Shown here one piece after another: positions 56,509-64,000 of a DNA stretch of 64,000 bases. The stretch lies in NCBI GenBank assembly GCA_029532625.1, contig JARFXM010000007.1, positions 558,001-622,000 of the forward strand, read 5' to 3'. Under the pieces are notes generated by a model. That model was not told the DNA's origin and did not search any database. It saw only the letters and a list, made by a program, of their open reading frames with translations. The stretch is from Lomentospora prolificans. Lineage: Eukaryota > Ascomycota > Sordariomycetes > Microascales > Microascaceae. A program made the translations under genes and the position numbers. The stretch's first letter is position 1. Each line of letters begins with the position of its first letter.

Positions 56509-59500
56509 TGCTCCTCTAGGTATGTCGAACGCAGATAGAGTGGAGCGAAGTGGGCAAACAGGGGGAACAAGGTTTTGTTGGTATGCGCATGGCGCAAAGG
56601 GATCTTTCTGGTATGACTCGGAAGTTGCGCAAGCTTAAGGTCGGCTCGTCTGTTTTTTCTTTTACTGTTCGACTGTTCGTAATCCTGGGTAGAGTTTAAA
56701 GGTGGGCGTCCGTGTGCTACATGCGCCTGGCTGTGGGGGCCCAGAGCGTGCGCCGACAAGGAGTACTGGAGGACAAAAAAAAATGAGTGCAAGTTTTCGA
56801 TGAGGCGGGAGAAACGAGAAGGCAAGAATTATGCAGATTTGAGGAAATAGAAGTTGAAGAGGTCAAGTGAGTCAGTAACAAGGGAGAGGTGATGCTAGTG
56901 AGGAGACGCGCGCATTGGCGCCGCACTGAGGACAAACACAAAGAAGCAGCTGGTAAGTGAGTAGAAAAAGTGTGTTAATGGAAGTCGCAGGTGCAAGAGC
57001 GAGGGCTCAGGACAACGCAGCCCACACACATGGACAAGTTTACACTGGCCAGGCGGTATACTTCGTACTGGCCCAGCTGCAATTCGACAAGGTCAATTGC
57101 CACGAAGCTTGTTTGCTGACACTTCTGTGTGTGGAGGAAAGGCAAACTGAGCGGTGAAGGGCGAGATGGGAGGACGGATGAGCGGGATGCAGCACTCGAG
57201 GGGCGGAGAGGCTCTTCGTCGTCCGCACCTGTGCTCTTTTGGGAGTCGTGAGAAAATTTTGAGGAGGCAGGCCAAGCAATGGAAGCTAACAGCAAGCTAC
57301 CCAAGTACCTGTTACTAAGGTCCCGAACTAATAGTAGTTAAGGGTAAGAGTAAAGGGAAGGGGCGTCCGGGACCGAGCGTTAACTACTTTGGGCTTGGGG
57401 AACCTTTAGGTTGGTCCTGTCGCAATTGTAAGTGGAAAGGGAATCTCTATCGAGCGGAGTGGTCGTCTGGTATCAATACACAATTTCTGTTTTCCTCGTC
57501 TTCCGAACCCAACTAAAGTCCACTCATCCATGCCTGCTGCTACCCAGTGCCGGGTTGCCATGCCCTTTCCCCCTCCGCTTGGTGCTAAAGTCGCATTATA
57601 TCTCCAGCCTCTTTTTCCCTCGAGGATTTCTAGATGTTAATAGTGGGTCCAGGCTAACTGGACCCGTGCACCGAGGAGCCACAAGAGCCGAACGAGTCAA
57701 AGGTGTCAATACTGCTGGCGAGAGTGCGCTGGGTGGCAGGTGGAGCGTCGTCAATGGCGAATGAGTGTGTCGGCTCGGCCAGCACAGGTGTGGTTGCACA
57801 TTGGCATGAAGAGGTGTTGGCACACCTGATTGAATCTTGATCCATCCATGGATGTGAACTTGAGAAGACGGACACACAAAGCAGGGATGCATTATCGTTG
57901 GACCCAGGGTAGGTGCGTGTACAGTGTCGGGGATAACTGGTACTTCTGATCTGACGCTAAGGTTATAGATTAATGATTCCTACTTCGTACGCCGGGACTA
58001 TACTTTGGGGGTACAAGGCCGGAGAAGTCCTGAGGTACGTCCCAGCGCTGGCAAAATACACTATGATACAGCACTAACCACCAAAATGGTTAATGAGGAA
58101 GACCGCGAGACGGGGAAAGGCATGGGAATGAAAATTCTGCCTAACTCAATCATCATCCCGGTTGCAATGAATGATGGGCTGCATCAACAGGGTCCCAGGC
58201 GTTGAGCTCTCTTAGGGGCTTTTCAGTCTGCAGCCCAAAGCCCCCCCCACCATGCAATCTTGCAGACTGTCCGTCGAGGAAAGAAACAAAAAAAAAAAAA
58301 AAAATGACAACTTGGCAAGGGTCCATGTCTTTTTCTCAGAATCAGAGAACGACAGGCCCAGGAGCCAGGGAAGGATTCAACCGATCCTACCAGCCTTCGA
58401 TTCTTGGCTGGCCAACCAGGCCCAACCCGCCATCGCCATCCCCCCTTAAAAAAGAGATAGCCAGCTGGCTGTCTTGGGAACCGTGTGGGGGGTTTCTGCT
58501 GTGCCGGAATGTTTTGCTACTAAGTGCAGTGCATTTGCACGCAATTTGATCAATAATACTTGAATTGCTGTTCTTGAATACCTCTGTACACCTCCACTCC
58601 ACGCCTACAGGCTGGGTCCCTTTCTTCCATTTTCTTTTTTTCCATTCTCTTGGTTCAGGCTGGAAAGGAGGTGTGGTGGCTAGGCTAGTTGGCAGGAAGG
58701 AATCCCAGCATGGTGGTACCTAGCGAAACATCCAATAAGGCCAGGACAGATCTGCAAAAGCAACTGCTCTCCTTCCTTTTTGTTTCTTGATAACTGATAC
58801 CACGTTCCGAGTGATGCTACTACACATCGTTGATATTAACAGCTGCCGGTTGCAGCCCCCCCTTACAGATGACTGACTGACAGGTCGGATCCCTTCCTGA
58901 ACTACTTATATTCGAGGTTCGACGTATTAAGCTCGGCACCCTTGGCCTGAGACAAAGCATGCCAACTTGGGTGGATAGGTGAAGCGCGGTCACGCTCTCT
59001 GGTCGTTATACCGGGTTGGGCGGTTGATCATATTAATCAGTAACCTATTTGACCAGGCATTTATCGTCATGACAGGACCGTCAATATGTACCGGTCGGAT
59101 AGCAACGGCTCTCGGCCGGGTATCTCGCCATATCTCCAGATTCCCAAAACCCCTCCAGACAAGCTTACCCTCTTCCGTTCCTCTGTCTCTGGATTCCCTT
59201 GGTTCGGGGGGATCACGCTATGTGTAGCCAGCCCTGTATTCCGGGAGCAATCTCGGTCTTCGCGGCTTTGAGCCTGGGCATTTGTTGCCGTGAGGCTGTA
59301 CTCTGCCGTGTTGTTGCTTTGCAGGTGAATCCATTGGTTATAGAGCAAATGGTTAATTGCCCTATGCTGCATTCGTAGTACTAGTAGCCGCCCCGCCCTC
59401 AGATGGACGTGTGTTACTCGGCACAATGGATGATGCGCTTCGCTGAGAGGGGAAAGCCCGGCGAAGGTGAAAAGACAATCCCCGTTGGTGGGGCTATTTT

Positions 59501-60515
59501 TTTTTTTTTCTTTGCTTTGCGGGGGGTCGCTTTCAAGTTGTCCCCTTGTTTCTTTTTCTTTTTTTCTGTTTCCATTTATTGCATTGATTCTGTTAATGTT
59601 CTTTGAGATCTCTCGAAGCCTCGCATTCTCAAGGGAGATGAGCTAGCATTGCTCGATCTAAAATTTCATCCTGGCCACCGGGCCCCCACCGATCTCGGAC
59701 ACTCCGACTCCGAGTGTCAAGGGCATCGAGAAGAAAGGAGGAAAAGTCTTTTCGTCTGCCTTCGCCATCCATCCCGTCTCATCCCCTGCGTTTGCTGCCC
59801 ACCAGGAGGCCAAACTACTCTGCACTAAAAAGTCTGGAAGTGAGATCCCGTCTCAAGTTGGCGGTTTATCTAGGCCCATGTGGACTGGGCCGTGGTGGGT
59901 TGTGGTGGGTGGGCTAGCCAATCATGTACATGACCTCACTCCCGCTCATGGCCTTCCTCATCGCTGGCAACGATGGAAATAGTTAGGAGTACCTGGTTGC
60001 GTCAAAAAGCGGGCTTTTTTTTTTTTTTTTTTTTCTTCTTCTTCTTTCTCTGTTGGTCTCCCTTCTCCTCTCCTCTATCCCACGTTCCGTTGGCCGTTGT
60101 TTGGGATTTAGACATCGGGATGGGGGAAGTTGATCACGAGGACATGTCGTCCAGACGTCAGTGGAGCACGAGGGAGCAAATCAGAAGAGGAATTGTCGAG
60201 GCGGGCTCTCTTTGCCTGCCTGCGGCTCCGCTCGCTTCCAGGCATCGTCACAAGGATCAGGAATGGAACTTTTCCCCAACGCCTTGGAAGGTTGTGTTCC
60301 AAGTCTTCCATGCTTTCTTCCCCCTCCGTCCATCCTCGAACGGCGTTACACGGCCGGAATTAAACCAGAAAATTGGAGTAGCCATTGCAGTTCCCTTGAT
60401 AGTACCGAATCTAGTGGATGGTCTGGTTGGATGGTGGCCCGGAAAGCGGAAGCCTATAGTTTGCGTGCACTCCGGTTCCCCCCACCCCACTCTTCTCACA
60501 CCCACATTGACTCCG

Positions 60516-60553
<38 letters not shown>

Positions 60554-61281
60554 CCACGTCCACACATTCACATACTCACACACATTGATGTACACACACA
60601 CAACTAGGGCTGCAAGTAATTCAAGGACATAAACTGGCTGGGCTAGGCCGGGATCTGTGATTCCTTCGTTGTTGATCTTGGGGGCAAAGTGGTGATCATC
60701 TGAAGAGGTACCCGATGAAGGGGCAGAAAGGCGGGAGGGGGGCCAGCAGAAGAAGCTGCGCCAACTGCTTGTCATCCCAATCAATCTTTTTATAATTGGG
60801 ACGGTGGAGGTGATCTTCACCTGGTATTCAGACCGAGGGGCCGAGTCTATGGATTTGCGGCCTGCAGGACCCTGCGCGTGATCCTCTGCTCTCGTGGTAG
60901 AGTACAAGAAGTGGAAACCCAGCATTCAAGCCCCTGTGCTTCTCTGGGCTGTTTTCTTTGTCTTTGATTGATTTGATGTGGATTCCTCTTAACCTATTTT
61001 TATCCGAATCGGCGCAGCCAACTCTGCAGCGCCAATAGGAGAAAGCGAGAGCGAGAGTGAGAGCGAGAACATCTTGATACCTTACACAGAAATCGCAGGG
61101 TGCACATATTCTGAAAAAGAAACAGAAATAGAGAGATAAAAGGGCTGTCGTCGTTCTCGCTATACGAAATAGACACAGGAAGAATGCATATAGTCCGCTC
61201 GTTCCGTGCAATCATCCCTTTCCTAATTTTCAGAGCCTCCCGTGTCCCGTTGTAATAATGACCAATGTGTATGTTCATTTC
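56509..61281. other. 4.8-kb gene-poor region rich in simple repeats
   Basis: Contains two TACTTCGTAC motifs (57059 and 57981), A and T runs (58288-58303, 59500-59510, 60016-60034) and a CA microsatellite (about 60519-60602). No frame shows family resemblance or plausible exon structure. Confidence 0.5.
60519..60602. repeat. (CA)n microsatellite
   Basis: About 30 bases of perfect AC/CA repeat followed by interrupted CACA/CATA units. His/Thr or Val/Cys repeats in overlapping frames are artefacts. Confidence 0.9.
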
Positions 61282-64000
61282 TCATAGCTTGCCATTCACC
61301 TCCTCGTACTCAGTGATATCCCTCGCCGGTCTCGCACCAGCGCTCGCCACCAGCGACGCCTTAAACGCCCTCACATCTGTGATAAGGATTGGCTTCTTCT
61401 TGTTGGCAGCTCCGTCAGCACCGTTGCTAACGCCGTTGCCGTTCTCATCTCCATTGACGGCCTCGCCTTCTTCAGTTTCCTTGGGCTCAGTGGCGGGGTC
61501 TCGCGCGACTGTGAGTATAGCCTCAATCTTGTCCTCCGCCAACTTGAGGTCTGACGAGAGGTACTTGTGCAATGTCGCTGTATCACCTCTCAATTCGGGT
61601 TGCATCAGAGCTGAGGTTACGGCTTCCTTGGTCTCGGCCGTTTCGCCCGCTAGGGTCGTACCAAGGAGAGCATCCATCTTCTCTTTGGACTGGGCGTTGC
61701 CTTGCGCGAAAAGCTGGACGACCAGTTTAGCGCGCGTAGGGGATTCGATATCAATATATTTCTTGTAGTATTCAAGGATCTCCGACTTGGTGAGTGCTTT
61801 GACATTCTCGGCATTTTCTTGCGCTGTAAATCGTGTTAATAAGTGAGGACGCCAGGAGAGGGGAGGCGCAAGGGAGACACTTACCCGCTCCAAAGTTATA
61901 ATATTCGGCAGAAATCTGGTTCCAGTGCCTACTGCTCTCAGAATCGAGGTTCTCCAACTTCTTGAGGAGCCTAACCACAAGGCTGCGCTTGTGATTCTCA
62001 AAATCTGTATCACTCATGTTCTCGAGGATCTCTGCAAACGAGCTAATGAAGGCCTCGACGCGCCCTTCGAGGTACTGTGGCGTCCGCTCGCTCTGTACGA
62101 GCCACCTGAAGCCGTACGTGGTAGCGAATACGCGGGCGCCGCAGAATACGATATAACCTAGCTGCTCCTTTGTCCTGAGCTGATCGAACGCGGGCTCGTG
62201 CATCACCTGCTCGAGGAAGAGGGTACGTGCGCGTGTGGCGGGGTCGCCACGGTCACCCGTGTAAAGCCAGTACTCGATGCAGTGGTTGACATTCGCAGGG
62301 TCTTTTAGGGTCTTCCTGTACACATAGTTGGAGCCGGGTGGTAGGATGAGCGATCGTCGGATGGGCCATTGGGTTCGGGGAAGTAGCCGTGGCTGGAGGA
62401 TCGATTGTACCATGTCCGTCAGCTGGAGAGCGTCTTCCTTGTACATGTTACCATGAACGTAGATCTCGATGTGCATCTGGCCTAGGAGCTGAGGCTTGAA
62501 GAACCTCAGCGCCTCCGCTGTGATATTGGGCAGCTCAGCAGCGTACTCTTCGATGATAAAGCCGTTCTCGGCGTTGAGCCAGTTTAGATAGTCACCAACC
62601 TGGTGGTACGACGACTGGAGCTCCCAGTTGTTGTAGCCTCGCTTGAGACGCTCCTTAATGATGTCAAACCTGTCATCCTTAATCTCGAGATCGCGCACCG
62701 TTTTGAGCACCTGCTCGAGAAGTACCGGAAGCTTGTCGTTATAACCACTCAGATCGAAGCAGAGGCCCCTGGAGTCTAAGCTAACATTATAGTCCAGCCC
62801 AGCCAGCTCAGCGTCATACGAGAATTCTTCGAGGGCATCCCGAACTAGATCCGCATACAGTCTAGACTTGACAGTATTCTCGACCGAGTTGAGGAGCACG
62901 GGATTCTTGCAGCTGATGATGAGGTTGGCCCTCGGAACCCAGAAGGTGTCGTCCTTCTTCCACCATGTACGCACAAGGTCGTCATTGCGCACGACGCGGG
63001 GGGCGATGGCAGGTTCCTTAACCTCCCTCTTCTCCACCTCCAGCTTTGTCGGGATAAAGTTATTCTTATGGGGCAGGTGAAGCGCGATGAGACGGTTATC
63101 AGCAGTAGTAGCCTCAGCCTCCTCGAGTTCGCGCATGAAATCTTCAGGGATTTTCTCGACCTTGTACTCAGTACCATACCACTTCTCCTTTTGGTCCCAG
63201 TCCCCGGGGAAGCGCTGGGAAATAATGGTCATACGGAAATTGTCGGTTCTGAGGCAGTTGATTGTCTTCTGGATGAGCTCGGGGTCAAATTCGCGGAGGC
63301 GGCTGAAGCCACTGAGGAGCCACTCTCGAGGGATTGGCTTCTGCATCAAAGAGCTGGTCTTCATCGTGAACCTACTCGCGGGACTCTTCTGCTTGAATTT
63401 GAAGCCGACCTCTGCAATGCCCTTTTGCTCATCAAAAATCCACTTCTGCGGCGACGTCTCCCTTAAGAGCGAGACATACTGGAAGAACACTTTAACTACT
63501 TCCTTGTAGTTTTTCAGACCCTAGACAGCAAGTTAGCTAGATGCTCGTCGAGAAAAGACCGAAACACTTACCTCTTCGGTTAGTCGAATCTGACAGTCGA
63601 AAATACCAGGTGTACCGGGGCACACGGGGTAAGTCCCCGCGCTAAGGCCATTAGCCCATCCCTTAGCTTTGATGTACGACATGATGCTACCAGGGCCCTC
63701 ATGGCCGATGAGATGGCCAACGTATCGGCTAGGCTGGCTCATGTACATGTCCTCCTCATCGAGGAAGGGGAAGTAAAGGTTGAGCTCCCTAGAATCCATG
63801 ACAGGCTTCGCGAAGCACTGCAGGCCTAGCTCGCTTGGGCGCAAAGGAACCTCGTCGTCCCATCGGTTTGTGGGCAGGCTCTTGTTCGGCACAGGCGTAA
63901 AGAGTTCGACGACCCACTTCTCAAGGAGATCGAGGGGCTCCTTGCCGAGCACGCAGAGCTTCATCCTGTTTGCCGAGTAGTGTTTTTCGTAGAATTCTAT
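61282..64000 (-). CDS. STE23: Insulin-degrading-enzyme-like M16 metalloprotease (STE23/IDE), 5' part outside window
   Basis: A zinc metallopeptidase of the insulinase family; in yeast Ste23 helps mature a-factor. Only the region after the catalytic domain is visible. Exons on the minus strand are 64000-63572 (continuing past the edge), 63520-61885 and 61823-61282, joined by 51-nt and 61-nt introns. The window begins at FYEKHYSANRMKLCVLGKEPLD, about residue 260-280 in homologues, so the HxxEH active site lies beyond 64000. Later landmarks include YVGHLIGHEGPGS, AEVGFKFKQKS, WLLSGFSRLREFD, WWKKDDTFWVPRANL, ELQSSYHQVGDYLNWL, RTKEQLGYIVF and SESSRHWNQI. The C-terminal part contains an acidic/Asn-Gly-rich insert (about 61410-61500). 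The protein ends in GKL, which resembles a peroxisomal PTS1 tripeptide. Family call is firm; completeness cannot be judged. Confidence 0.93.

Noticed and set aside
59973..60632. 219-residue plus-strand frame near the CA repeat
   Set aside because: Begins with a T homopolymer (Phe run) and ends in a translated CA repeat; no domain.
1..64000. tRNA, 5S rRNA, CRISPR array or intact transposon
   Set aside because: By eye I found no cloverleaf, no 5S-like block, no regularly spaced repeats, and no transposase or reverse transcriptase motifs.

Overview
The window is nuclear DNA of a filamentous ascomycete (Pezizomycotina; Sordariomycetes is my best guess from gene content and gene structure). Evidence: short GT-AG introns of about 50-220 nt with CTAAC/CTGAC-like branch sites, a fused ADE5,7 gene, a fused MoaA-MoaC gene of the cnxABC/MOCS1 type, a fungal-type PET100, pyrimidine-rich leaders, and large intergenic spaces full of homopolymers and microsatellites. 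I saw no CRISPR array, no recognisable tRNA or rRNA gene, and no intact transposon.

Layout, left to right. 0-12 kb: an unidentified Pro/Ser-rich protein (+), a five-exon GMC long-chain alcohol oxidase (-), and the bifunctional purine enzyme ADE5,7 (-). 12-20 kb: an ELO fatty-acid elongase (+) and a FYVE-finger protein (-). 19.2-25.7 kb: a 6.6 kb stretch without a convincing gene. 25.7-34.1 kb: the molybdenum-cofactor gene encoding MoaA and MoaC (-), facing away from a WDR8/WRAP73 spindle-pole protein (+), then an RRM-type protein with a CxxC pair (+). 36-46.5 kb: three minus-strand genes in a row: a 2072-residue LAA1/HEATR5 protein, a secreted sorbosone-dehydrogenase-like protein with a probable GPI tail, and an unidentified membrane protein. 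47.1-50.2 kb: a degenerate island holding a dead SNF2-family ATPase (-) and a dead ankyrin-repeat gene (+). 50.7-52.6 kb: TACO1/YebC (+) and PET100 (-), convergent neighbours that both serve cytochrome c oxidase biogenesis. 54-56.5 kb: a long Ser/Pro-rich protein (-) with an apparent frame break. 61.3-64 kb: the C-terminal part of an insulinase (STE23/IDE) gene (-) that runs off the right edge.

Most genes are core metabolism or cell biology with no operon-like logic. The most informative observations are these. (1) The MoaA reading frame ends in Gly-Gly-stop exactly where a splice donor lies, so retaining or removing one intron would give either free MoaA with its functional GG tail or a MoaA-MoaC fusion, as in animal MOCS1. 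(2) The two COX-biogenesis genes are neighbours. (3) Two decayed accessory genes are present, one bearing a 13-bp tandem duplication that breaks its frame. (4) The elongase carries a Q-type histidine box. (5) The FYVE finger has unusual zinc ligands. (6) The dispersed palindrome-like motif GTACTTCGTAC is over-represented between genes.
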